A stretch of 64,000 bases of DNA from positions 124,001-188,000 of the forward strand of contig NZ_CP032134.1 in assembly GCF_002165375.2 (NCBI RefSeq), given 5' to 3'. Under the pieces are notes generated by a model that searched no databases, was not told where the DNA came from, and saw only the letters and a program-made list of their open reading frames with translations. A program made the position numbers and the translations under genes. The DNA is from Acinetobacter chinensis (lineage in GTDB: Bacteria; Pseudomonadota; Gammaproteobacteria; Pseudomonadales; Moraxellaceae). This document shows, in pieces, positions 33,970-43,000 of this stretch (within the stretch, counting starts at the first letter, position 1; each line of letters opens with the position of its first letter).

Positions 33970-35790
33970 ATGAAAAATACAGTTAAATTTAAAAAAGCAA
34001 CAAAAACATTTGATGCTAATTTATCTGGATTTATTGAGGCAGTAAGTTTCCAGGAGTCCACATCAGATTTATCGTTATCGCTTAATCATCCTATTAATAT
34101 TCGGGCTGCTGGAATTATAAATAAACTAGGATATATGGGTTTATTTCAGTTTGGAGAAGAAGCTTTATATGACTTGGGATATTACTTAGGTGATCGTGGA
34201 ATATCATATGAAGATATTAAAGGTGAAGGCAAGGAAACGCCTATTTATAAAAGTTGGAAAAGTCAATTTGATTCAAATAACTGGGTCGGGAAGTGGTCCG
34301 GAAAAAGGGGAGTAAAATCAAAAAATGACTTTTTGAACAGCCCACAAATACAATATGAAGTAATAAAAGAATGGATTGCTAAATTATGTAATCAATTACG
34401 AAATATGTATATGAATGAATTTTTTGGAAGAACAATTCAAGGAGTTGAAATAACGGAATCAGGTGCAATTGCTGGAATGCATTTAGTGGGACACGGTGGG
34501 TTAGGTGCATTTTTAGGAATATCAAAGTATAAAAATGCAAAGCAAACAGATGGAAATGGGGTGCATGTAAAAGAATATATTAAAATGTTTAACGGATTTA
34601 ATTTGGAAATTTGTTGCCCAAGAAAAATTAATATAAGTTTAATTGATAAATATGATAATCCACTGATAAACAATGAAGTTTTTATTGTATCCAAGTACAG
34701 TGGTAAGCATGTAACTGGTGAAACAAAAGTTAAAGTTAAAAGTGATGAAAATGGAAACTTGCCAGTAATTGTAAGGCATCCTGATACGGAAATAAAAATA
34801 GTTGCTGATGGAAAAGAGTCAAATACAATAATTCAAAAGGCAAAAGAAATACAAAATGCAACGCTTAAAGATTTTGAAATTTCTAAGATTCCTGCGACTT
34901 TAGGTAAAGATAGTGCACCTCAACCGAGACCCCAGCCGACAAAGACACCTCAGGAAGTTAGAGTTGAGCAATCCAGTTCAGAGAATGACAAAAAAAATAT
35001 TGCTGATGAAAAAAAAGATGTGATTTTTAATATACAAATTGTTGAAGGTGATACTGGGAAGCCAATTTCAAATATGGGGTTTTTTTTAACATATAAAGAA
35101 AATATAAAAAAGCATACTGCTGATGGTAATGGAGTTAAACAGAATATAAGAGCTGAAATAGGTCAGGATATAGAAATAACCGTTTCAGGTGATGGTAGAA
35201 AACAAAAAATTCATCACTTTAAAGTAGAAGAATCATTAAATAATCAGACATTGAAAGTAAAGCTACCAGTGCATAGTTTTCAATTATTTGTTAAAAAAGA
35301 TGGTAAAGTTGTTCCAAATACAACAACTACAGTTTTTTATAGAACACGGAAAATCATAAAAAAGACAAACAATTCTGGGGTCATAAATTTAAAAATGTTG
35401 GTTGGTTTTGTTTATGGATTTGGAGTAGGTCAGAAAGAGTTAGCTAGAGCTCGCGTAGTAAAAGTAAAGTCATCAATTATTTTTAATGTAAATAGTGGGT
35501 TCGTTAAAGAATCTAAACAGTTGGATTTACAAAAGAAAACTACGATACCACCACAAAATAATACGAGTCAGTCAAAAGTTCCACCACAAAATCCTACTGA
35601 AGCAAAAAAGGAAGTTCCTGAATTATCTCAGCAGAATACGCATACTGAAACAGGAGGACGACCTTTAACTACAGTGTCTAATCAAGCACCAGCTACTAGT
35701 GATACAACTAGATATCACATCTATTCAGATGGAAAAATAAAGAGAGAGGGCAGAGTAAAACTTGAAGTGCGACATAAACCACCTAATTAA
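33970..35790 (+). pseudogene. IS-interrupted T6SS effector, N-terminal part (lysozyme-like domain and Ig-like linkers)
   Basis: 606-codon frame from the ATG at 33970; an ATG at 33943 inside the previous gene is a less likely start. Native sequence ends at Glu593 (35746-35748); the last 13 residues are read from the IS left end. Residues 15-200 resemble the lysozyme/lytic-transglycosylase fold: catalytic-type Glu29-Ser in VSFQESTSD, then GYMGLFQFGEEAL, the counterpart of GxxGLMQ. Two or three beta-rich Ig/transthyretin-like repeats follow (about 220-300, 345-440, 445-520), separated by Pro/Gln-rich linkers. The domain could still be made as a truncated protein. Function is inferred from motifs and vgrG linkage. 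Confidence 0.8.
35746..35748 (+). repeat. Target-site duplication GAG, left copy
   Basis: GAG directly before the IS30-family element; the partner copy is at 36836-36838. Three-bp duplications fit the IS30 family. Confidence 0.85.
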
Positions 35791-36835
35791 TTTAAAGGGT
35801 TTATGGAGTATATAAAATTGTCATACCATCATCTTAACTTTGAAGATCGTACTGCATTAATGCTTGAGTCAAGAAAAGAAGGCTTTTCAGCCAGAAAATT
35901 TGCTGAACTCATTAAAAGACATCCTAGTACGATCTATCGTGAGCTTAAAAGAAATAGCATCAATGACGTTTATCAAGCTCAATATGCTTCTGATAACACC
36001 TTCGCTAGACGTAGACGTGGTCACAGAAAACTCAAAATCGATTCAATCCTCTGGAAATTTATTGTTGAAGCGATCCGTTGTTTATGGTCTCCTCAGCAAA
36101 TAGCAAAACGTTTAAAGACATTTCCTGATTTGGATCAAACAATGAATGTAAGCCATACAACGATTTATTCAACGATACGAGCATTACCAAAGGGTGAGTT
36201 GAAAAAAGACTTATTATCCTGTCTGCGTCATGAAAATAAAAAGCGAAAAGCTAACGGTGAACCTAAAAAAGATTCTATATTACAGGATATTAAAACTATT
36301 CATGAGCGCCCAGCCGAAGTTCAAGAAAGAAAAATACCGGGTCATTGGGAAGCTGATTTAATTAAAGGTAAAGACAATAAAAGTTCGATAGCAACACTTA
36401 TTGAACGAAATACACGGCTCTGTATCTTGGCAACATTACCTGATGCAAAGGCAGAATCAGTGCGCAAGGCTTTAACTGAAGCTCTGAAATATTTACCTGC
36501 AGAACTGCGTAAAACGTTGACCTATGACCGTGGACGCGAGATGGCAGAACATAAAATACTTGAAGAAGATTTAGGCATAGATGTATATTTCTGTGACCCA
36601 CATTCACCCTGGCAAAAAGGCACATGCGAAAATATGAATGGTTTAATTAGGCAATATTTACCTAAAGGGATTGATTTAAATCAGGCAGATCAGCATTATT
36701 TAAATCAAGTTGCCATGTCACTGAATACTCGTCCTAGAAAAGCGTTAGATTGGCTTACACCATTAGAGAAATTTGCTCAGCTTGTTGATTATCATAAGAC
36801 TTTTCAAACTGTCGCACCTCATGTTTGAATTCGCC
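35749..36835 (+). mobile_element. IS30-family insertion sequence, ISAba125-like, 1087 bp
   Basis: The ends were found by matching inverted repeats: both begin GGC and share a core AAACNTGANGTGCGACA (35758-35774 and, inverted, 36810-36826). The interval is 1087 bp, the length I recall for ISAba125, and the right end ...CTCATGTTTGAATTCGCC agrees with my memory of the ISAba125 end upstream of blaNDM. It is flanked by GAG on both sides and contains one intact transposase gene. It splits the T6SS effector gene. Confidence 0.9.
35803..36828 (+). CDS. IS30-family transposase (ISAba125-like)
   Basis: 341 aa. The N-terminal HTH_38-type domain has FSARKFAELIKRHPSTIYRELKRN. The C-terminal rve/DDE core has the catalytic residues D in GHWEADLIKG, D in LTYDRGREM and E in KGTCENMNGLIRQYLPKG, the characteristic IS30 motif. 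The frame is complete and ends within the right inverted repeat, so the element is probably still active. Confidence 0.95.
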   Translation: MEYIKLSYHHLNFEDRTALMLESRKEGFSARKFAELIKRHPSTIYRELKRNSINDVYQAQYASDNTFARRRRGHRKLKIDSILWKFIVEAIRCLWSPQQIAKRLKTFPDLDQTMNVSHTTIYSTIRALPKGELKKDLLSCLRHENKKRKANGEPKKDSILQDIKTIHERPAEVQERKIPGHWEADLIKGKDNKSSIATLIERNTRLCILATLPDAKAESVRKALTEALKYLPAELRKTLTYDRGREMAEHKILEEDLGIDVYFCDPHSPWQKGTCENMNGLIRQYLPKGIDLNQADQHYLNQVAMSLNTRPRKALDWLTPLEKFAQLVDYHKTFQTVAPHV

Positions 36836-37462
36836 GAGAATAAATCGGCGACGGGTTATGCGGAATATATTTATTATGATAAAAATGGACAAGTTCATAA
36901 TATTGGAAAAACAGCGTTTATCGTAGCTCCAAAGCGGCAATCAGGTAATGCATTGGTTGGTGGAAACGTATATTTAGTTGATCAACGTCAGTTGAAGTCA
37001 TATAAAAGCAGAGATGGTAAAGTAGGATATGAATGGGATATTTATTTAGAGAATAGGGAACGATACTATTTAAAAGGTGATGCTTTTGCAGCAGTCATTG
37101 GTGCAATGTGTTCTCTTGGTTATGGTTATTACCATGGTTCGGGATTTAGTGATAAGGCTGGTAGATCAGTAGGAAGTTCATCACATTATAATGGTATTAA
37201 TGGTGATTTTAGGTATTTGGGACTAAATGGATGTCATAAGGGTGGACCAGTGCTTGTTAGTCAAGTAAGTAGATTTGATTGGGATGCCAATGTTAAGTTT
37301 GTTAATGCTCTATATTTATTTGGTTATAAATCTTTTGGTTCGCAAGTGATGAAGAGAAAAGGAGTTCCTGATAGAGAATTGCCTCATGTAACATTTACAA
37401 ATAGCGATCATGATAATCATTTGCATCTTCAAGGTTATCAACCAAATATTCAGGATATATAA
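36821..37462 (+). pseudogene. IS-interrupted T6SS effector, C-terminal part (LAS-type zinc peptidase domain)
   Basis: Native sequence resumes after the second GAG at 36839 and runs 207 codons; an ATG at 36821 in the IS end is in frame and could restart translation. Joining 35748 to 36839 keeps the frame and gives an 800-residue effector, with the junction ...GKIKRE|NKSATGYAEY. The domain contains HYNGINGD (HX6D) and HDNHLHL (HxH), the zinc-ligand motifs of LAS peptidases (M15, MepA), which cut peptidoglycan peptides. A conserved SGFSDKAGRSVGSSS segment precedes the HX6D. Without the N-terminal part it would not be delivered normally. Confidence 0.8.
36836..36838 (+). repeat. Target-site duplication GAG, right copy
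   Basis: GAG directly after the IS30-family element, matching 35746-35748. Confidence 0.85.
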
Positions 37463-37468
37463 ATTATT

Positions 37469-38116
37469 ATGTACATTAAAAAAATTAGTATTATCATATT
37501 TTTTTTGTCACTTGTTGCCTGCTATAGTGTAGAAAATAAAGTATTAAGCTCAGATAGCCAAGAACAAAGTGAATTAAAGGTAAGTCCAAACCTTAATCTT
37601 TTAAAAGATGAATATACAAAAATGGTGCTACCATTTTATTCTAAAGTTTTATATGGAAATAATAGGTTTCTCAATTTGAATAATTATCCACATAACCAAA
37701 ATGATATCAAACTATTTTATTCTGGGGAGGAGCCAGTAAGAATATTGATGACAGCTGTGAAAAAGATAGGGAATGTAGAATATTTGTTGAGTTTAATAGT
37801 CGTTAATTTTAATGATTATGAAGGTGGTGGACCTGCACAAGTAATATTTTTATCTGGTGGTGAAAATAAAAAAAGTAATTATGAAAATACTCTTTTTATT
37901 AGCATGGGGGGGAAGTTTCCGATGTTAGATGATATTGTGAAATTCAATAGTATTAATGATTCGACTTTAAAAAACTATTGCATCAAATCATTCGTGCTTA
38001 ACCAAGATTTAAGTAAAAAAGAGGTTATGGAATGTGTAGGAAAAGATTCTGATATACAGGAAAAAAGTTTTAAATTTAATACTGAACAATTGGGATATGA
38101 TGAAATCCAAAATTAA
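37469..38116 (+). CDS. Lipoprotein, candidate immunity protein for the T6SS effector
   Basis: 215 aa, starting 6 bp after the effector stop. The N-terminus has a lipobox (LSLVAC, Cys18), so it is anchored in a membrane facing the periplasm. No recognised family; a GGGPAQVIFLSGG stretch lies mid-protein. A lipoprotein immediately downstream of a cell-wall-targeting effector is the usual immunity arrangement (inference). It remains intact although the effector is broken. AT-rich, followed by a terminator that ends the cassette. Confidence 0.7.
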   Translation: MYIKKISIIIFFLSLVACYSVENKVLSSDSQEQSELKVSPNLNLLKDEYTKMVLPFYSKVLYGNNRFLNLNNYPHNQNDIKLFYSGEEPVRILMTAVKKIGNVEYLLSLIVVNFNDYEGGGPAQVIFLSGGENKKSNYENTLFISMGGKFPMLDDIVKFNSINDSTLKNYCIKSFVLNQDLSKKEVMECVGKDSDIQEKSFKFNTEQLGYDEIQN

Positions 38117-38146
38117 GTTTGTTGTGATCCAATCTATTGTAGTATT

Positions 38147-38178
38147 AAAAAGTAGCTGTTATTCAACAGCTACTTTTT
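38147..38178. terminator. Bidirectional intrinsic terminator
   Basis: AAAAAGTAGCTGTT/AACAGCTACTTTTT, a 14-bp perfect stem with a 4-nt loop between the lipoprotein gene and the convergent peroxidase gene. Confidence 0.85.
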
Positions 38179-38192
38179 AATAGCACACATCA

Positions 38193-39110
38193 TTATTCCA
38201 AAATCTCTTCCAACAAATCTTCATTCGGCGCAAAGAAATAAGCGCCATCTACCGCAGTAACAAAATGCAATAAACGGTCATGAATACCATCACCACTGGT
38301 ACCAAACATACGCACTAACATCTTATCAATACGGGTTAAATCTTTGGTGTAAGCAATAAAGAACAGGCCCTGTTCACCTTTACCATCACCATAAGGTAAA
38401 GAATGACGTAAAATTTCAAGCTCTTCACCTTCATCATCTTCAATCACTGCGCGGGCAATATGTGAATTTTCAGGCTTAACATTATCATCAAGTTCAATAC
38501 TTTCGAGTTTTGTACGACCAATGACATGTTCCTGAGCATCAACCTTTAATTTTTTCCATTTTTCCAGATCATGCACGTAGCGTTGTGCGAAAACAAAGGA
38601 GCCATCTGCAAAAATTCCGGCATCTTCACCTAAAAGGGCAGTTTCACCACGATCATCTGGGAATTGAGGATTCTCCGTTCCATCAATAAAACCTGTCAGA
38701 TCCCGTCCATCCAGATAGCGGAAGCAAACACGTTCATCCAGCACATCAACCTGATCCTGAATACCGTCAAAGAAAGACTGGCTCATCGCAAAGCACAGAT
38801 CAGAGCGGGTAGATGCAATATGAATCAGTACATCTGCTGGAACCACAGGCATTTCAAAGGAACCATGAACGGGGCTGAGCTGTTTAAATCCTTCTGGTGA
38901 CTGTTGGTGCAGTTTGCTCCAGAGTTCAGGACCGAACGCGATAGACGTTTTAATTTCAGCATCGGGATGCTGAGTGATTAAACGGTCACGGGTGCTCAAC
39001 AGTGCATTGAGCTGTTCTTTTAAACCATCAATTGACAGATTTTTTAAATTTAAAACAATAAAACGGGCATGATTTGAAGGTAACGGTAAAATTACGGTTT
39101 GAGCTGTCAT
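38193..39110 (-). CDS. Dyp-type heme peroxidase
   Basis: 305 aa. The distal-side GxxDG motif is GFIDGTENPQ within RYLDGRDLTG. The likely proximal heme ligand His is in ENSHIARAV, and the conserved Arg in ILRHSLPYG. No Tat or Sec signal, so it is cytoplasmic or loaded into a shell; no encapsulin gene is adjacent. DyPs oxidise dyes and other organics with H2O2. Confidence 0.93.
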   Translation of the reverse strand: MTAQTVILPLPSNHARFIVLNLKNLSIDGLKEQLNALLSTRDRLITQHPDAEIKTSIAFGPELWSKLHQQSPEGFKQLSPVHGSFEMPVVPADVLIHIASTRSDLCFAMSQSFFDGIQDQVDVLDERVCFRYLDGRDLTGFIDGTENPQFPDDRGETALLGEDAGIFADGSFVFAQRYVHDLEKWKKLKVDAQEHVIGRTKLESIELDDNVKPENSHIARAVIEDDEGEELEILRHSLPYGDGKGEQGLFFIAYTKDLTRIDKMLVRMFGTSGDGIHDRLLHFVTAVDGAYFFAPNEDLLEEILE

Positions 39111-39275
39111 TCATGGCTCCTGAATTCTTATATAAAATGAGTGGCTGTCTGTATTGTGCCTTATGATCATCTGAGTGAACAGCCCAATGGCGTTTTTCAG
39201 TGAGCTAAGTTTTTACATCATAAACATGAAAAGTCATATAATAATATTTCAATCCCTGTTCTTTCTTCGATTTTT

Positions 39276-39896
39276 ATGTCTTTTCAGATCTGGCTGGCGT
39301 ATATGCTGGCATGCTGGGTAATCAGTGTTTCACCTGGGGCAGGGGCTATTGCGTCCATGTCCAGTGGACTGAACTATGGTTTTCGTCGCGGTTACTGGAC
39401 GGTGATAGGGTTACAGCTGGCTTTGCTGGTCCAGATCAGCATTGTTGCTGCGGGAGTCGGTGTGCTCTTTGCGACTACGCCTCTGGCTTTTCAGGCGATC
39501 AAATGGTTCGGCGTATTTTATCTGCTGTACCTTGCCTGGATGCAATGGCGTGCGCCTGTTCAGAATATTCAGATCCAGCAGGAACAGAAGTCGAAATCCA
39601 TTATCAGGCTGATAGGCAATGGTTTTATTGTCAATATGAGCAATCCGAAAGCGATTGTATTTTTACTTGCGGTTTTACCACAGTTTATTGATCTTTCCAG
39701 ACCGCAATGGATTCAGTATGTAATTATGGCTGCCACGATGGTGACTATTGATCTGATTGTTATGGCAGGATATACAGGGCTTGCAGCAAAGGTGCTGAGA
39801 CTGCTGAAATCTCCAAAGCAGCAGAAGTATATGAACCGGACATTTGCAGTTCTGTTCAGTTGTGCTGCAGGACTGCTGAGTCTGGTGCACCAATAA
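39276..39896 (+). CDS. LysE/RhtB family exporter
   Basis: 206 aa with about six hydrophobic segments. Seen: the family start SFQIWLAYMLACWVISVSPGAGAIASMSSGL and the NMSNPKAIVFLLAVLPQF motif. It probably exports amino acids or related metabolites. Paralogous in type to the gene at 14087-14677. Single-gene unit, divergent from the peroxidase gene. Confidence 0.88.
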   Translation: MSFQIWLAYMLACWVISVSPGAGAIASMSSGLNYGFRRGYWTVIGLQLALLVQISIVAAGVGVLFATTPLAFQAIKWFGVFYLLYLAWMQWRAPVQNIQIQQEQKSKSIIRLIGNGFIVNMSNPKAIVFLLAVLPQFIDLSRPQWIQYVIMAATMVTIDLIVMAGYTGLAAKVLRLLKSPKQQKYMNRTFAVLFSCAAGLLSLVHQ

Positions 39897-39986
39897 AATA
39901 AAGTTCCATTGAACTTTACTCAAATTCATTATTATTTTGCTGAAGAAACCCTGAAAATGGGGGTAAAAATAGAATGAGTGTAGATC

Positions 39987-40757
39987 ATGGAATGGGATAC
40001 GCTTCTGTTCAGCTTAGGTTTTTTTGCATTCTGCGGTGGTCTGATTGATGCAGCCGTCGGAGGAGGGGGACTGATTCAGTTGCCTGCTTTATTGCATGCC
40101 TTTCCCAATGCAAGCCTGGCCACTGTCTTTGGAACCAATAAGATGGTTGCTTTTGCGGGCACGTTTTCTTCCGTATTTGGCTATGTCAGAAAAATAAAAA
40201 TTGTCTGGGTGCTGATGCTTCCCACGATGATTTCAGCCTTTATCTGTGCTTTTTGTGGTGCGATGCTGGTGGATTACATTCCTAAAGATCAGATGCGCTA
40301 CATTATTTTCTTTTTGTTGATTTTTATCGCGATTTATACCTTTAAAAAGAAAGATTTTGGCAGGGTTCATACTGTTTTGCAGTGTGGTAAAAAAGAAATT
40401 GCGCTGGGCGTACTGTTGGGTGGACTGATTGGGTTCTATGATGGAATCTTTGGTCCTGGAACGGGCAGTTTTCTTATTTTCCTGTTCATTAAGGTATTTG
40501 CATTTGATTTTCTGAATGCATCGGCATCCGCAAAACTGGTGAATTTAGGCACGATGTGCGCTGCTCTGTTATATTTTGTTCCAGCGGGTCATATTATATT
40601 GCAGGCAGGGCTGATTCTGGCGGTCTGTAATATGCTCGGCGGGTTGACTGGTGCGGCACTGGCACTACGCTATGGTAGTGGTTTTATCCGGATATTTTTC
40701 CTGATCCTGCTGGTTTTTCTGATCGGTCGGATGGGAATGTCCATTTTTATTCCCTGA
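39987..40757 (+). CDS. TSUP family (TauE/SafE) transporter
   Basis: 256 aa with about eight membrane segments and the family's repeated motifs: FCGGLIDAAVGGGGLIQLPALL near the N-terminus and GFYDGIFGPGTGSFLIFLF in the second half. This resembles the YfcA subgroup. TSUP proteins move sulfur- or carbon-containing anions; substrate unknown. A terminator hairpin overlaps the convergent znuB stop. Confidence 0.9.
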   Translation: MEWDTLLFSLGFFAFCGGLIDAAVGGGGLIQLPALLHAFPNASLATVFGTNKMVAFAGTFSSVFGYVRKIKIVWVLMLPTMISAFICAFCGAMLVDYIPKDQMRYIIFFLLIFIAIYTFKKKDFGRVHTVLQCGKKEIALGVLLGGLIGFYDGIFGPGTGSFLIFLFIKVFAFDFLNASASAKLVNLGTMCAALLYFVPAGHIILQAGLILAVCNMLGGLTGAALALRYGSGFIRIFFLILLVFLIGRMGMSIFIP

Positions 40758-40776
40758 GCTGGTCGCTTCCTGGATC

Positions 40777-40808
40777 AAGCTGTCTGAACAGTTTCAGGAC
40801 AGCTTTTT
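40777..40808 (+). terminator. Intrinsic terminator after the TSUP gene
   Basis: AAGCTGTC/GACAGCTT stem with a 13-nt loop, then Ts, extending into the end of convergent znuB. Confidence 0.5.
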
Positions 40809-41594
40809 AAATTTCTGCACAGTGAAAATAGCAGCGAACAGAACTGCCATGGTCAGGACAATGGTTAAACCTGTAGAAGTGTTCAGTCCGGCACTGGACC
40901 ATAAACCAGCGGTAACCCCCAGTTGTGCAATGATGAATGCCCAGATCACCATTTGTCTTGGTGAGTGCGCCAGCAGTCTTGCCGTCAGCGCAGGAATCAC
41001 CAGTAAAGCTCCCATAAGCAGTGAGCCGACTGCCCGTAAGGCAAGTACGGTAAACATCGCCAGTAAAAGCATGAAAATCAGTCTTTGCAACTTGGTATTG
41101 ATACCTTCGCTGATGGCAATATCAGGATCAATAGCAATCTGAATCTGTGCTTTCCAGTGTCTGTAAAGGATCAGCAGTGCAACGGTGATCACTCCGGCAA
41201 ACATCGGTAAATCCGACCAGGAAATAGTCAGCAGATCTCCAAACAGGTAGCTGAGCAGTTCTGGACGCAGACTCGGAATATGCTGAATAAAGAGCAGCCC
41301 TGAGCAGAGCAGGGTGGCAGAGCACAGAGCCAGTAAGGCATCATTTGGCAGTCGGGGGTCATGAAGAACCCACAGTACACCCACCAGCAGCAGTGCCAGC
41401 AGCGTTACACCGGTCCAGAGGGGCAGACTGAGTGCGCCTGCAATTGCAACGCCCAATAGTGTCCCATGTGCCATGGTGTCGGCAAAAAAAGACATGCGTC
41501 GCCACAGCATCAGGCAACCTAAAGGGGCGGTCAGGAAAACCAGCAGCGTTCCCATAATCCATGCAGGCAGTAACAGTTGTAACCATTCCATCAT
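40794..41594 (-). CDS. znuB: Zinc ABC transporter permease ZnuB
   Basis: 266 aa, ABC-3 family permease with about eight membrane segments; LTAPLGCLMLWRRMSFFADTMAHGTLLGVAI is the conserved EAA-like region. It imports Zn2+ with ZnuC and ZnuA. It begins 3 bp after the znuC stop in a zur-znuC-znuB operon. A second ATG one codon later is an equally possible start. Confidence 0.95.
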   Translation of the reverse strand: MMEWLQLLLPAWIMGTLLVFLTAPLGCLMLWRRMSFFADTMAHGTLLGVAIAGALSLPLWTGVTLLALLLVGVLWVLHDPRLPNDALLALCSATLLCSGLLFIQHIPSLRPELLSYLFGDLLTISWSDLPMFAGVITVALLILYRHWKAQIQIAIDPDIAISEGINTKLQRLIFMLLLAMFTVLALRAVGSLLMGALLVIPALTARLLAHSPRQMVIWAFIIAQLGVTAGLWSSAGLNTSTGLTIVLTMAVLFAAIFTVQKFKKLS

Positions 41595-41597
41595 GGC

Positions 41598-42380
41598 TCA
41601 GGCTTCCGGTTCTGGGTGAATATGTGGACGGGTATCATGCTGGCAGGGGGTTGCGCTGTCACCATGCGCACAGTGATCATGATGATGCTGATAAAACACC
41701 CGGTTTGTGCCAAATATTGCCTGATACTCTGGATGCTGCTGAATATTTTCAGGTGAGCCGCTGCAACAGATATGTTTGTTCAGACAGACCACACGGTGAG
41801 TCCCCTGCATAACCCATTGCAGATCGTGAGACACCATCAGAATGGCACAGCCATATTTTTCAGGCAGACTGCGCACATAATCATACAGTTCAGCTTCAGA
41901 CTGAATATCCAGTCCCTGCATAGGTTCATCCAGTACCAGAATGTCCGGATGTCGTAAAAGTGCACGTGCCAGCAGGACACGCTGACGTTCCCCACCGGAC
42001 AACTGCTGAACTTTGGACTGCATTAATCTGGAAATACCGGTATCCCGGATAATTTCTTCTTTTATGGTTGCATCACAAGGTTCAAGTTCAAGCAGATCAG
42101 AGACTCTGAGTGGCAGGCTGTGAGAGGGATTGAACTTCTGCGGAACATAGGAATATTTCAGTTTCTGTGTGCTTTGAATCTGACCTGAAACAGGTTTGAC
42201 AATGCCAAGCAGCACTTTGATCAGTGTGGATTTGCCTGCACCATTGGGACCGATCAGCGTCACAATTTCTTTTGGATACAGTGAAAAATCGACATTTTTC
42301 AGAATGTCCCGCTCATCAATTCTGACACTGATTTGAGATAGACTGATCAGAGGGGAGGGGCTTATTGCTTGCTGCGACAC
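41598..42380 (-). CDS. znuC: Zinc ABC transporter ATP-binding protein ZnuC
   Basis: 260 aa. Walker A GPNGAGKST, ABC signature QLSGGERQRVLLARALL, Walker B DILVLDEPMQGLD and switch His in VSHDLQWV are all present. The C-terminus is His-rich (HHHDHCAHGD), a zinc-binding tail common in ZnuC. Its first 19 nt overlap zur. Confidence 0.96.
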   Translation of the reverse strand: MSQQAISPSPLISLSQISVRIDERDILKNVDFSLYPKEIVTLIGPNGAGKSTLIKVLLGIVKPVSGQIQSTQKLKYSYVPQKFNPSHSLPLRVSDLLELEPCDATIKEEIIRDTGISRLMQSKVQQLSGGERQRVLLARALLRHPDILVLDEPMQGLDIQSEAELYDYVRSLPEKYGCAILMVSHDLQWVMQGTHRVVCLNKHICCSGSPENIQQHPEYQAIFGTNRVFYQHHHDHCAHGDSATPCQHDTRPHIHPEPEA

Positions 42381-42859
42381 TGCTGACAGATTCCTGAAAT
42401 TTCAATAATACTGTGATGGGCACTGAACTGATCTGATGTTGCAATTTCATCAATCTGTTGTAAAAGTCCCTGTGCAGATGCCTCCTTGACCCTACGGCAT
42501 TCTGTACAGATCAGGAATGCAGCCTGATGTCCTTCACGGGGATGGCAGCAGGGAATATAGGCATTGATGGAAGTCAGTCGATGAATCAGACCCTTTTCAA
42601 GTAAAAAGTCCAGTGTTCGATAGACTGTAGGTGGCGCAGCTGGACGATCAGATTCACTTTTTATTTTCGCCAGCAGGTCATATGCGCCCATAGGACCTGA
42701 TGCATTCAGGATAAGTTCCAGCACTTCCTTACGCAAAGGTGTAAGGCGGGCACCGGTACTGGCACACAGGGCTTCTGCTTCAGTCAGGCGACTTTCAGTA
42801 TTATGATGGTCATGTACGCCATGCAGTGCATTGTGATGTTCGTGCGAACAGGAACTCAT
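42362..42859 (-). CDS. zur: Zinc uptake regulator Zur (Fur family)
   Basis: 165 aa. It has a Fur-type winged helix (TPLRKEVLELILNASGPMGAYDLL...PPTVYRTLDFLLEKGL), then the dimerisation domain with structural-zinc cysteines FLICTEC and the C-terminal GICQQC pair. The N-terminus is His-rich (HEHHNALHGVHDHH), like other Acinetobacter Zur proteins. With zinc bound it represses znu genes. It is first in the zur-znuC-znuB operon, opposite znuA, so its own expression is probably autoregulated from the shared intergenic region. Confidence 0.95.
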   Translation of the reverse strand: MSSCSHEHHNALHGVHDHHNTESRLTEAEALCASTGARLTPLRKEVLELILNASGPMGAYDLLAKIKSESDRPAAPPTVYRTLDFLLEKGLIHRLTSINAYIPCCHPREGHQAAFLICTECRRVKEASAQGLLQQIDEIATSDQFSAHHSIIEISGICQQCRSKQ

Positions 42860-42957
42860 AAACGACCTCTAAAACAGAATATTTGAATTTTATGCAGCCC
42901 ATAACTTTAACACGAAGCCATCAGAGTTTCGATCAGGCATAGGTATTTTTAGCGATT

Positions 42958-42972
42958 TGTTATATTATAACA
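42958..42972. promoter_or_regulatory. Zur box in the zur/znuA intergenic region
   Basis: TGTTATA-T-TATAACA is a perfect 15-bp dyad matching the core of known Zur boxes (TGTTATANTATAACA). It lies 28 bp upstream of the znuA ATG and overlaps its likely -10 region. Confidence 0.85.
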
Positions 42973-43000
42973 CCTATTGTTTAATCAGTGATCTATTTTC

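Noticed and set aside
36825..36860. Outward hybrid promoter from the IS right end driving the C-terminal effector fragment
   Set aside because: The TTGAAT -35 is present as in ISAba125, but no -10-like sequence lies 16-18 bp downstream; the region reads GCGACG.
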